Assembly (NCBI GenBank): GCA_947650365.1
Contig: OX393553.1
Span: 66,095,611 to 66,159,610 of the forward strand
DNA from: Chamaelirium japonicum
Lineage: Eukaryota; Streptophyta; Magnoliopsida; Liliales; Melanthiaceae
DNA: 64,000 nt
Direction of reading: 5' to 3'
Positions 52,301-63,131 of this stretch are shown here, piece after piece. The stretch's first letter is position 1, and each line of letters opens with the position of its first letter. Made by a program: the position numbers and the translations under genes. The notes beneath the pieces are model-generated. The model was not told where the DNA came from, did no database searches, and was given only the letters and a program-made list of their open reading frames with translations.

Positions 52301-55300
52301 AAACCCAAAATCAAGATCTAGTGTCATTTATTTTCCAATTTTGATTCTGAAGTTGTATTCTTCCTCTTTGTGGATCGTCTACCAACTACAAGTGAGACTG
52401 TGAGAGATAAAGATTTGTTTCATGTTTAAAGGGATGGATCATGATCTTGTATCTTCTACTATGTTTTTCTATGTTTTTTTCTTTGTATTTTACCATTCTT
52501 ATGTATTTGTATCATGTATTTGTTTTTTTTTAATCTTGACAATGTTAGTTTTATATTCGTATTTTATTGTTTGTTATTAATTATTAGTTGCTACTTTAAT
52601 TATTATCTTGAATATTAAAGAATTAAGCGTGTTTGAGCAATTTGACTTTCTATTTTGTTGTTAGATTGCTCGATGGAGTCCTCAATCGTGTCATATAAGA
52701 TATTTTCTAACACATTGTGATTTATTATGCATATCTAGTTCAATTATTATTACACATTCAATAATAGTATTTATTATGATTTTTTTTCTTTTTAAAATTT
52801 TTTTTTACCAAAACGCCTTGAAAAAATTCGAGGCTTACGCCTCGGTGCGCCTTGAGGCTTACGCCTCGCCTCTCTATAGGAAAAACGTCTCGGTACGCCT
52901 TTCGCCTTTTTAAACATTGGATGTAGATGTGTATTTCCTTTAACGATTTTATGTCTTTCTAGCTAGAACTCTCTATAATCTCCTTTTTTTGAGCCTTGTG
53001 GATTAGAATTTTATCGTGGCAGACACCATCTTGATTTTTTATCTTGTCATTTTTCTACAATAATCTTGTCGTTTTTCTACAGTTTTGTGCTGTTAGTATT
53101 GTTTTTCAATGCTTTTTCTATCTCTATTTTTTTTTGTGACAAGCAATTCTGGACTAGAATGCTATTTATTTATATATGAACATTTTTTTTACTAAAAAAT
53201 TCTCTAGTACACAATTCCTTAAATATTGCTCATTGTTACAAGAGAAAACCACCAATTAGGATCATGGGCCAAATCTCCCATGCAAGGCCTAGGAGAGTAA
53301 GAATGATTTTCCATTAACGATTTTATGTCTTTCTAGCTAGAACTCTTTATAGTATCCTTTTTTTTTAGCCTTGTGGATTAGACTTTTACCGTGGCAAACA
53401 CCATCTTGATTTTTTATCTCGTCATTTTTCTACAATAACCTCGTCGTTTTTCTACAATCTTGTGCTGTTAGTTTTGGTTTGCAAGGCTTTTTCTATCTCT
53501 ATTTTTTTGGTGACAAGCATGTTAAGTTGCATGTTACGCAGCTGCAATCCATCACTATTCGATATATGTGTGTGTGTGCGTGTGTTAATTAATTTGGGTT
53601 CGAGTCGAAAGCGAGCCGAGCTTAATATGGCCCAATCTCAGCCCAAATTCAAGTTCGAGTCTGAAATTGTACGTGTTCGTGCTCAGCCCAACCCAAGTTC
53701 ACATAAAATACAACCCATATTCATTCGGGTCGAACAGGCGGGTATCGGGCTAGCCCGGCCCAATTGATAGTCCTATGGACTTTATCAATCAGGTTCACCC
53801 ACGCTTGAAGGGGCACCCACTTGCACGAGGACTCCCTTGCTTAGACAATTGTGCAACTTGGTTACAGATAATCGAATAACAAGCGAAGAAGAAGATGATC
53901 CAACTTCCACTGAGCTAATAACAAGGGCTGTAGGGAATCCCCAACAAAAGCCCCCCTCCCCCCCAATATTCTTTGGATAGCGAATACACACCTCATCTCA
54001 TGGTTCACCCATATTCTCTATTTTATTTTCTCATATGTTAGAGTTGTTCATCAGCCTTTTCTAAAGTCAACCATGTCGTTGTCGAAACTGATCTCAATAG
54101 CTATCCCTCTACAGCCGAAAAGTAGGGGGCTACTCCTCTCAACGCTGCTCGCCTTAGAGAAACTAGAAGAGTTGCCCCCAAAGAAGATTGTCGTTGATCT
54201 CCGGTTGTCGGTCACGGACTCACGGTAATGCTTCGCCATTCTTGTCTCATCGAATCAGAATACTTGACCCCAACCTCAATTAGATTGAGATCTATACCCT
54301 ATTATGAATTGAACCGATTTGAGCCGATATGCTTCAGTATATTAAACCATGTCTCTGCTTAACCTGAAAGCACTTCTAGGTGGGCACCTAGGCATCCTAG
54401 GGCTCCACCTCACCCTAGGCCGCCTAGATAAGGCATCTAAGATCTGGGCAAAGTGCATGGGGTCTTCCCCACTAGATGACCACCTAAGTTGCTTTTTACA
54501 AATTACAACACTCATGGAGGGCAAAATGAGTTTAAGGTGTTGTTCAAGTATGTATACCATGTACGTGGCTTATATATGTACATACCAATTTTTGTACATC
54601 AGTCTTTTATAAAGGGTAAGTTGTGCCCCTAGGGTAGTGCGTGGAAGTCCAAGGTTTGTAGTTTCGGTCCGCCCATTGAATTGGTTTCGATCGGTTTCGG
54701 AGTTTCGGATTGGTTTCGGTTTCTTTTTTTTAAATTTAAAATAATTATAAAATATAAAAATAATATAAAATAATTACATCGGTACCCACTTCATAGTGGT
54801 CTTGTTTTCAAAAGAGTGTGACTTTTGCTTTACCCTAACTTTTTGTCAAAAAGTTGAAAAATCGTAATTCTGAATTTTGACCAAGTTTGGAGGAAAAAAG
54901 AGTTTTTGTGAAAGAATTTTTTTATAGATTCAAAATATTTTACCGAACTGTAGAGTTTTTAAGTTGATCTTATACTTCTAGATTTCTGAGATTTTTTCCG
55001 GTCCAAAATACTTCGGGGGTTTTTATTTCACCGAATTTTTTTTTTTACCAAAAAAAGCTGTAAAGTCTGATTTTGTATAGGAACTGAAAAATTACATTTT
55101 GATTCCTTTGGATTTTGAAATTCCTAGTATTTTTATTAAATCCAAATGGAGGGATATTTGCTTATTTATATAAAATAACTTAAAGTAAATGGAGAACATA
55201 AAGATCATTTACTTAAATGTTTTTTATGTAAATATGTATGTCATGCTGAAATACACCTTATCCTGAACCCAGTCATGCTTTTACAGAATGCTGAGTTCCG

Positions 55301-58300
55301 AAACCCGAAACTGGAGGGTTTCAGGACCGGTTCCGGTTCCGGTTCCGACCAAAACCGATCCAAAACGGCCGAAAAGGACCAGTTTCGGCCGAAACTCCAA
55401 ACCTTGGGTGGAACAGCCTCATCACGGTACAAGTCTCAAAATTGCATATGGCTATAGCCTATATGCACTGATGAGATTGGGGGTTTCACATTTCCAATCT
55501 CTCCATATGCAAAAAAGTGAAATTGTTGGCCTCATTGGGATTTCATTATTCATGGACGACCAAACAGTGAAGAAGAATCATTTCAGATTTGCTAGTGTTT
55601 GTATTAACGTAAAAGAAAATGCAGAGCTTCTTAATTCTGTTTGAGTTGACATGAGTGAGAAAGAGCTCGATGAAAATTAATTAGGGTTGTTTATGATTGG
55701 ATGTCAACTTCCTACAAAAAGAAATAGGTTTAGTCATCTAGCTTGCAATCCATGTATTCCAGGTTTGGATGAAGATATCTGAGATGGAAATCTACAGCAA
55801 CAATTGCTTGGGAGGTGTATTGCTTGGGAGGTGTTTGTGATGTTTTCCAGTGAATTTAGGCTGTTGAAAGATAAACGAAATATTGCTACATGAGGTCCAA
55901 TCTTGCTATTGAAATTGAGAACATAAAGAGTTCAAGAATGCTGGTTATTAGGTCTCAGCACCTCCTATGGAAACAAAAAAGGGAATTCAGGTTGCAAATA
56001 ATATACTTTAGTTGGATATCGCAAGGTCATCAGAAAGCCTTCAGCAGAAAAGAGTGAGTAAGACAAATCTTAGGATTAGACTGTCGAATCCTTGCAGATT
56101 AAGGTGATCGCTGCTAATACTGATCCAGCTGAATCAATGTGGGTTGTTGACATGCTAACCTCTCTGATTTCACCACTGATGAGATTGTGATGAACTGAAA
56201 AATGATAATGAAACTATTAACTGCTATTACTGTGCTATAATCGGAGAGTATCGATGTTATGGAAGTTCACTAATTGACGAGGAAGAGCCAGTTTTGGGAT
56301 CTTTTAAGAAGTAAAAGCTAAAGACAAAAAGGATCTTTCTATTCCAATGGCTTTCATAATGGTAAAAAGCAATTGTGATGTAGTAAAATGAAAGAAAATG
56401 ATGACTTCATACATATGGAAGAAATCCTGAGAGAAAAAAGTCAATATTTCTCCTCCATCAGGGTAACGCAGTGTTACAAGCTTCAAAAACTCATGATGAC
56501 GAGATCTGCATGGTGTGAAAACTTTGATGATTAGTTGGTTTTAGGTTGCCCAATAATTCAAAATCCAGAGTAATTTTGGGTGTGCCCTATATGTTTTCTG
56601 TTGTTATGATGTACGCTATTACTCTTTGTATTTAATTGCCTGTAACTTTTGCTTAATAAACTGGTAAACAACCAGGTCAATCCCCTTTGTTATTCGGTAA
56701 AGAAAAAGATAGAAGCCAAAAACAAGAAACTAAAACAAAAAATAAGGCTTTCAGTGATCAAGCAGAAGAAAACGTTTCATTTGACAGTGAAAAAAAAGTG
56801 GAAAGAAAATGTCGCACCTCCATTAGATTGTACCGCTCTAGAAGCCACATTCTAGGCAAGATACCTAGTGAAAGCTTTACTGGAATGAGATACTTCAGAA
56901 CCATCCTATTCCAAATACGAAAAAAAAAACATAGTTAGTTTGTTACATAGTAGTAAGTAGGTACGAATCCTTTTCTTGGACACTCATAGTATTTTAATAT
57001 AAGTGGTTTAGAGTTAAATGAAAAATAAAATTTTAATGTAGTAACTAAAGGTTACTAGACCCTAAAATGAATGGAAATGGTGCCCACAAAGAAGAGGTTA
57101 TCTGGGACCCATGTTATAATTCTTACACTCTACAAAAAAGTAGTGCCTTAAAGATACATTGTAAATATTGAAGAATAAATTCAATGATAGGAACCAAACC
57201 TTATGTTAACTTCTCTCTTAGGATTACAATGCATCAAAGCATACACCAATTTTTGGTCAGCCTGTCCTATCACAAAAGATATGAAAGTATCGTCATACTT
57301 AAGTACTTGTTCTGAAGAATGATATTACATGCAAACATACATATGGTCAGTCAAGCATAGGAGAAACACCACTAGTCGGTAAATAATTTCCTTATCTTCC
57401 ACGGTTAAATTAGCCACAGTTAGGTAATTGATGTTATCAAATGCCATATAAGCAACAGACTTAATATTATGAAAGAACCAATAACACTATCAGAATTCCA
57501 TACTTTATCACACGAGAAGAATGGCAACAGAATATGATTGCATCTACTATATATTATCAATTTAATACAAACTAATAAAAAGTAATAAACAAAATTGTAC
57601 CACGGACATCATAGAATTGGATAAAAAGGAATGTGTATAACTATACATCAAGGTCCCTCTTGCCTTACCCCCTATAAAGTGATCAGGATGGTGCACTCAA
57701 TAGTTTCTAGAATACCATCATCTAATTATGCTTGAATAAACTTTTTGAAATCCTTCCTGATGTGAGAGAAACCATGAGCTTATATTCCAAGGTGGAACGA
57801 TGTCCTTGTCTCAATCTCACAGCCACAAGGATATTTTGCACCCAGGCTCAGATTGGCCCATCCTCTAAGATTTACTGCATATTGTTACATATCATATGTA
57901 TATACATGGAATCTCCATGTATTACTTGTGAACATTGTCTACGAGGGTTTACTACTTTTGTATGTATAAGGCTATTTCCCCTTATTACAAGGATGTTGAA
58001 AACGTCTTAAATGCTTATTTTGCTACTCAAGTCGCAATGCTACATTAAACCATTTAAGAGGTATTTGCTTATATGGTACTTAGCTACTTAGGCCATGTAG
58101 CCATTTATATCACCATTTAAATTGTTAACTGGCCATTTAATTCAGTGAACCATTTAAAAGAAGATATAGTGGTTGAATTGAAAAATCATTACCCCCAATA
58201 ACTAATACATTTAATTATTAGTATATAAGAACCAGAATTTAGTAACAAAGTCTCACAAAATAAATTAATTTAGTAACAAATGTATAATCAAACAGGTAGA

Positions 58301-59524
58301 TTTTGTTTTTATTTTACCTAGTGTTGCCTCGTTTTATGATATTACATAACCTATAATTTGTTGCACACAAGTATACTAAAGCATGGTAGGATAGTTTTTA
58401 GACTGACGTCACTGACTTTCTCACCCAACCCTAGGTTCTTTTAAAGTAATAACCCCACCCCACTACAGTTCTCCCATCAGTTAAGAAAGGCCCCATTCCT
58501 CCCAGTAAAGCCTGACTAGAACATGGTGCAGATTCCTTCCCTCCCCAACTCTCTATTTTCCCTTTAGTATTATCTTTTTACCTACAGACAATACTTAGGG
58601 TGGCATGCATATTGTGGAATAACATTGCCTAGTCGGCATAAACATTGTGGAATATTGCTCAAGCTCCTAAAGAAATTACCCATAATATTTTATGAAGTCA
58701 AGCTTAATACAGTCTCGACATAATGGAATGACCATGTAGACTCCTCAATGCAGTGTATTCTCTATAACGCAGTGAAAGTATTTGGGCATCAACCTCCTCT
58801 ATTTTTCTCAAAGACCGAAAAAATTATCTAGAAGTTAATATGGAAAATATTTATGAATCTCTCTCTTATTTCTGTACCATGGATGCATTTCAGTAGCAGG
58901 CTATAGGAAGTACATAAACATCTTATACCATGATCCTGGCCTAGAGCACAACGAGAAGTTGGAGTCAATTGCAGCAGCATATACATCCCACGGCATATAT
59001 CCAGATCATGTCAAAAAAGAGTCAACTATCAAAGTTCGGCAATACTTACAGCAATAAAATTTTCATTAAAAACTTCCAAACGGCCTGTATAATACATGTA
59101 GGTGACCTGTTATGGAATTAAGATAACAGTGTAGTAAGTTGAGAAAGTAATTCAATCGAGAGCAAGCATATAAAACCAATAGAGTTTTAGTAAGTATAAG
59201 TGTTGCCAACAAAAGGCGCAACTCTTGCTAACCTTGTCTCTAGCAGGAAACTCCTCAAAATCAAATATCCGAGCAGTTTCAATGCTTCTTATGACACTTC
59301 GACAAAGGTGCACCGTTCCAAGCTGCAAAATTCCAACCCTCAAACATTAGCAAGGAGATTACATACATCAAAGTTTTCACACAAGCCAAGGTCTACAATA
59401 TACTCAGAATATTGTTACTCAAATAGAATAAATTAACTAATTAAAAATACGATACAACCTTGAAGTAAACTTTGAATAATTGGCAAGTCACATACAAGGA
59501 TCCAACACGTTTAGGACCTTTACC
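47533..59524 (-). CDS. EER5: TREX-2 PCI-domain subunit, THP1/PCID2 (EER5-like), C-terminal exons
   Basis: Nine exons on the minus strand: 59459-59524, 59233-59322, 59050-59106, 57200-57261, 56818-56905, 48556-48632, 48409-48483, 48199-48304, 47533-47664 (stop TAG). All junctions have GT and AG, and together they give an unbroken frame of 250 codons. The protein matches the conserved C-terminal part of plant THP1/PCID2: LYVTCQLFKVYFK, LGTVHLCRSVIRSIETA, YYTGRLEVFNENF, KYLIPVKLSLGILP, DVVKALKRGDLRLLRRAL, SGVYLVLEKLELQVYQ, KLEVIVKALKWLGMD, VECIMSILIYKNLIKGYFAH and SKQDPFPKLNGKPV. This is the PCI fold plus terminal winged helix. In the TREX-2 complex, THP1 pairs with SAC3 and DSS1 at the nuclear pore to link transcription with mRNA export; the Arabidopsis gene was named EER5 for its ethylene-response phenotype. 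The family is about 410 residues, so some 160 N-terminal residues are missing; I could not find their exons up to 60668. One intron (48633-56817) exceeds 8 kb and is full of transposons. Confidence 0.93.
47861..48044. mobile_element. MITE, CAGCACATCCTGT family, copy 2 (in intron)
   Basis: Inverted ends GGGAAATTTTCAGCACATCC and GGATGTGCTGAAAATTTTCC; same interior as 44166-44326 but longer (184 bp). It lies in the last intron of the THP1-like gene. Confidence 0.87.
48987..49610. mobile_element. hAT-type element A, target duplication CCTACTAT
   Basis: Ends GAGGAGTGACTTGGGCAGG / CCCGCCCAAGTCCCACCCCTA (imperfect inverted repeats), flanked by CCTACTAT at 48979-48986 and 49611-49618. The interior has repeated GGGTTGGGC / CCCAACCCG motifs and a (TC)n tract. 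No transposase. Confidence 0.8.
49271..49342. repeat. (CT)n microsatellite
   Basis: About 70 bp of CT dinucleotides inside hAT-type element A. Confidence 0.97.
49619..50253. mobile_element. hAT-type element B, same target duplication
   Basis: Ends CTATGCAGTCAAAGTCGG / CCGACTTTGATAGCATAG, flanked by CCTACTAT at 49611-49618 and 50254-50261. GACTAGTCGG and GGACTAGTCG repeats fill both ends. No transposase. Its left flank is the right flank of element A. Confidence 0.85.
50262..50875. other. Intron stretch with short repeats
   Basis: ATCCAATGATCA / ATCCAACGATCACC motifs recur around 50440-50580, and TTTCCGTCGGATCTCTTACA is doubled at about 50787 and 50820. No gene. Confidence 0.45.
50876..51006. 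mobile_element. Palindromic MITE
   Basis: GTAACTATGACCGACCAGTG and CGCCACATACG on the left are complemented by CGTATGTGGCG and ACTGATCGGTCACAATTACC on the right, with CAAATTACCG at the centre. A related unit lies at about 6165-6300. Confidence 0.75.
51007..51963. other. Intron stretch with T-rich repeats
   Basis: A segment with ATTTATTTATATGAATCCATCACAATC-type sequence occurs at about 51725 and again near 51860. A purine-rich run lies near 51455-51495. No coding feature. Confidence 0.4.
51964..52919. mobile_element. hAT-type element, target duplication GATGTAGA
   Basis: Ends CAATGTTTAAAAAGGCG / CGCCTTTTTAAACATTG are perfectly inverted and flanked by GATGTAGA at 51956-51963 and 52920-52927. 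Inside each end are further GAGGCTTACGCCTCG palindromes. The core of about 650 bp is AT-rich and has no recognisable transposase, so it is non-autonomous. Confidence 0.93.
52942..53507. repeat. Tandem duplication, period about 365 bp
   Basis: GATTTTATGTCTTTCTAGCT, GCCTTGTGGATTAGA, ACACCATCTTGATTTTTTAT and TTGTGCTGTTAGT occur in the same order in 52942-53110 and 53309-53475, with about 7 % differences by eye. Confidence 0.85.
53555..54068. repeat. Dispersed repeat, copy 2 (inverted to 46092)
   Basis: Reverse-complement partner of 46092-46545, with an extra C-rich insert at about 53925-53975. This copy is inside the large intron; the other lies just outside the gene. Confidence 0.85.
54069..54648. 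other. Intron stretch with degenerate repeat
   Basis: CACCTAGGCATCCTAGG and CCTAGGCCGCCTAGATAAGG near 54380-54440 resemble a degraded hAT MITE end. No coding feature. Confidence 0.4.
54649..55407. mobile_element. hAT-like non-autonomous element
   Basis: Ends CCAAGGTTTGTAGTTTCGG / GAAACTCCAAACCTTGG, with imperfect 8-bp flanks GTGGAAGT and GTGGAACA. Sub-terminal GGTTTCGG / CCGAAAC repeats on both sides; the AT-rich core has no coding capacity. Confidence 0.75.
55440..55720 (+). pseudogene. LINE ORF1 (DUF4283-type) fragment
   Basis: The conceptual translation has ISLFMDDQTVKKNHFRFASV, CINVKENAEL and, after a stop at 55642-55644, VVYDWMSTSY, matching the order G-x-PLFMD, ARVCVEV and V-YEW seen in the DUF4283/zinc-knuckle protein of plant L1-type LINEs. 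The following zinc knuckle and the reverse transcriptase are not found. It lies in an intron, antisense to the host gene. Confidence 0.7.
55721..56817. other. Intron stretch, unassigned
   Basis: Possibly the degraded downstream part of the LINE, since several short A-rich runs occur, but nothing recognisable is left. No exon of the host gene is seen here. Confidence 0.4.
57262..59049. other. Intron of the THP1-like gene
   Basis: An AT-rich intron of about 1.8 kb, without recognised repeats or coding blocks. Confidence 0.6.
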
Positions 59525-60668
59525 CTGCAAAATGGAAAAAAAGTAATTATAAATCAAAAGAAGTGCAGGAAGATGTAATAGAATAAGGTACAGAAGCGCG
59601 CATAGAAGTTAAAAAGAAAAATGGTGCCATCTGGTCATATAAAAAATGAAGAAAGAAATCGGCCAATATCAATGTCTAATTGAAATTCGATCTCCCAAGG
59701 AACCATTCACCACTGGCAAGCATACGTTACTCGTCAAATGTAATCACATATGACCTACCTATTGACCTGATCCAACACCTATATAATGAACGTGGACATA
59801 GGAACACCAAGTCTATGCATCATTACTAGCTGATGGCATATACAAAGTACTATTCTGTCCTCCAAAGAAGATTATGATATTGCACTGTGTAGCGCTAAAC
59901 CGAAATGTGTTGTTTTGGGGCCAATCCAGTATGGTAGAAGCACCTTGTATGTTAGGTGTATTTGTGTCAAATAATAGCTGCCTATATCAGCCATTGTCGG
60001 AGCATAACTGACCGATACACTTTGACAATTGCAGTTTATACTTATACACGACTATAGCTACCTAAACTGTTTGGTTCCATGTGGACAAGCAAAAATTTTG
60101 ATCCACGGCATGTCCACAACCATTCCATGTAAAACCTTTAACAAACAATCTGACACAACTTAGTTTGAGACAAATAGAGAGACATCAGCTCACACATCAA
60201 TTGACGTTTTGAAAAGTTGAAGCATGATTCTGGGAGTATTCTATTCTCAGATATATACCTATCAAGTTATTTCTACAGTTGGAAGTAATTCCCTTAATGG
60301 GAGAACCAAAAAACTTAAGGTCCGGTATGGTTGTGTGTAGATCGAACTGCAGGAGCATCAACTCACACTCTCGGCTGTTTTGTGTAGCCGGAACTAACGT
60401 GTTCCCACAAGAAACAACCAAAGAAGCGCTTCGTTGAAAACCATGGTGAGGTCCAACTACACACTTTCTCCCAATTTCCATTGTGTTTAAAAACTCATCC
60501 CAAATCAGGTGAGCTCAAAGTTCGAAGACACGTTCGCCCACCATCTCCGACCACAACCATCATAGTAGTCAAACACGACCGCATATATGTGAATATGGAT
60601 ATCTATATAGCTATATGCATTCTTATGTAGATGGACTTAAGGCTACTTTACGATCTTGCAAGTGTTTC
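59525..60668. other. Upstream intron or flank, unassigned
   Basis: If the host gene continues to the right this is intron. The minus strand has an open frame at 60197-60481 (about 94 codons, start MEIGRKCVVGPHHGF) with no family I recognise and no match to the missing THP1 N-terminus. Confidence 0.4.
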
Positions 60669-62058
60669 TGATGCGGACATCAGTACTGAGTCGCACCCGT
60701 GGCGGGTGTACCAGCGCAGGAGGCGCCAGCTTAGTTTGTGGATGTAATCAGTGTTATGTTTGTCTTTATTTTTTTTTTGGCATTTGTGTTTAGTCCCACC
60801 TCACCGTTTGGCCGTGTGGACCAGTCGTTGTAAGCCTATATAAAGGCCCTCTGTCTTCTCATGTGAGGTACTGAATAATGAATAAAAAATTTGTTCCCTC
60901 CACACTTGTGTTGAGAGAGCCAAGGTGAGGTGTGTGAAACCCAAACCTAAACCTAGGTGTGTGAAACCCTAGGCCCCATCTAGAGGTGTGAAACCCTAGT
61001 GGGACCCCCATCCCTCCATTCTCCCCCTCTTTCCCGTTCCTGTTCCAAACCCCTGCCGAACCCCTTCCCCTCCTCTCCCGCGTCCAGCCCCGACCTCCCC
61101 TCTCTCGCACTCAGACCCGAAGACCCCCCCCCCCCTCTCTCGCTCCTCTCCCTGTGCTGCCGACCCGTGCCGCGCCCGCCCCCGTGCCCTGCCGACCCGT
61201 GCCGCGCCCGCACCCGTGCCCGTGCTCGACCCCGCAACCGCCTGGCAACCCCGCGTCACCGGCCGCCCCCTGCCGCCATCCCTCCGTGCCGAACCGCGGC
61301 CGACCCCACCTCCTCCTTACCCCCTTCCCCCCCTCCTCCCCGCACCATTATCAGCCCCGGCGCCGCCCCCTCCCCCTTCCTCTCCTGCCCTGCTGCGACC
61401 CAGCCCCCATCCCATTCCCCTCCCCCGTTCCACCGTAACCCAACCCGACCCCAACCCCCGTGACCCGATCCCAGACCCGTCCCGACCTAACCCGACCCGA
61501 CCCAATACCCTACCCTACAAACCTACCCAAGCCACCCCCTATCCACCCTCCTCTCACAACCCCGGCATGTTCACATGGCGGAACCAGACGTGGACCATGG
61601 ACTGATCGAAGATGAAGACGGATACCTCGACATCAACTCTCCCTCCCTCGATTTTCAATTTTCCTAAGGAGAGAGCGTGGAGGAGTACGTGGAACGCATT
61701 ACCTACACCGTGGTTTGTGACGCTGAGGCCCGCCTCGGCATCAGCGAGTGGCATCGTCGCTGGCACCCGGACGCATCGGTACACCGGAACATCGTTTGCC
61801 TCCACCTGCTTGCTAACCCTCTTCCGGTGACGAACGACGCCCCGGAGGCCTCAGCACCTATGACGACCAAGATCCAATAGGCCAATAGCCAAGAGCCAAG
61901 ACTCCTGAGGCGGGAATGCCAAGATGGATGAGGTGAGGTGCGGTGAGGTGAGGTGTACAAGGCCATGAGTTAGCCCCACATCGCTTGGAGAGAAGGAGAT
62001 CCTGAGCTACTTATATAATTTCCCCTCCCAAACATAGAAGACGCGTTTTAAAACCGTG

Positions 62059-62149
62059 CGCCGCTACGGATTTCGTAAGAACTCTGTAGTTAAGCGTGCT
62101 CGGGCAAGAGTAGACCAGGATGGGTGACCTCCCTGGGAAGTTCTTGTGC
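62059..62149 (+). other. 5S-rRNA-like segment in Cassandra LTR 1
   Basis: AGTTAAGCGTGCTCGGGC and GGATGGGTGACCTCCCTGGG match the 3' two-thirds of plant 5S rRNA, including the internal pol III promoter boxes A and C. Known to be characteristic of Cassandra LTRs; it is not a true 5S rRNA gene. Confidence 0.93.
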
Positions 62150-62478
62150 GGGCACGGGCAAAGCGGACAAAATCTTGTGTGTTTGGGGCGGATGTTACAA
62201 AATGGTATCAGAGCCGGTTCTCCTCGGGATGGGGGGGTCTAACCCTACACGAGGACGTGTAGCCCTAAGGGGGGTGGATTGTGACGACCAAGATCCAATA
62301 GGCCAATAGCCAAGAGCCAAGACTCCTGAGGCGGGAATGCCAAGATGGATGAGGTGAGGTGCGGTGAGGTGAGGTGTACAAGGCCATGAGTTAGCCCCAT
62401 ATCGCTTGGAGAGAAGGAGATCATGAGCTACTTATATAATTTCCCCTCCCAAACATAGAAGACGCGTTTTAAAACCGT

Positions 62479-62570
62479 GCGCCGCTACGGATTTCGTAAG
62501 AACTCTGTAGTTAAGCGTGCTCGGGCAAGAGTAGTACCAGGATGGGTGACCTCCCTGGGAAGTTCTTGTG
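62479..62570 (+). other. 5S-rRNA-like segment in Cassandra LTR 2
   Basis: Same segment as in LTR 1, with the more canonical GAGTAGTACCAGGATGGG. Confidence 0.93.
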
Positions 62571-63131
62571 CGGGCACGGGCAAAGCGGACAAAATCTTGT
62601 GTGTTTGGGGCGGATGTTACAGCACCACCATCGCCTCACCCGGAGGTCCTCCAGACTCCAGAGAACGTTCCCGTACCATCATCACCTCCTCAGTAAGACC
62701 TCTCCTGCTCGATCAGGTACTGTCGTGTTTCACCAATTGAATCTCTAGTACATTATCAACTGCTCATCGCTGTCCACTGTCGAGAGTTTGTGTGTCCTTT
62801 CCTGCCTGTTAAGCTATTAGTATTTGATATTGCGGGACGGACCTGTGCCTGATAATTTAAGCATTAATTATTTTATTTCTTGATACTGGATAAGGCTGTA
62901 GGGTGCTAGTAGTAGCTTGTTAAACCCATCATTCCTGCGATTGTCTAAACACCGGTTCATGTCTGATATTCTTAATTTAATGTGAATATTGCTGGTACAA
63001 TTAAATTGCTGATTTCCTGCTCACCTGCATCGTATTGCATCATTTTTGGTATCAGAGCATGGTTGTTAGATAGGAACCCTGCATTTATTGTATGTCATCA
63101 TTTCATTTGCATCCATTGTCGTCGTGTGTGC

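Larger units (their letters stand above)
61859..62621 (+). mobile_element. Cassandra TRIM, complete
   Basis: Two LTRs of 341 and 342 bp (61859-62199 and 62280-62621) enclose only 80 bp holding a primer-binding site TGGTATCAGAGC (62203-62214) and a polypurine tract AAGGGGGGTGGA. The 5-bp target duplication GCACC is intact on both sides (61854-61858 and 62622-62626). The LTRs differ at only about four or five positions, so insertion is recent. It has no coding capacity and is mobilised in trans. It sits inside the LTR of the gypsy element. Confidence 0.96.
60669..63042 (+). repeat. 5' LTR of the gypsy element, interrupted by Cassandra
   Basis: Starts TGATGCGGACATC and ends GTATTGCATCA, giving matching ends TGATGC / GCATCA, four bases before the primer-binding site. 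CTATATAAAGG (about 60838) and TGAATAATGAATAAAA (about 60872) look like promoter and poly(A) signal. Without the nested Cassandra it would be about 1.6 kb. Its middle (61000-61560) is strongly C-rich with proline-rich frames that are not convincing genes. Confidence 0.75.

Noticed and set aside
60197-60481. N-terminal exon of the THP1-like gene
   Set aside because: The 94-codon frame does not resemble the family N-terminus and has no suitable donor site linking to 59524.
60999-61605. Proline-rich protein in the gypsy LTR
   Set aside because: The C-rich run gives open frames on both strands; no start context, domain or conserved length.
62059-62570. Two 5S rRNA genes
   Set aside because: Only the 3' two-thirds match and both lie in Cassandra LTRs with intact retroelement ends.
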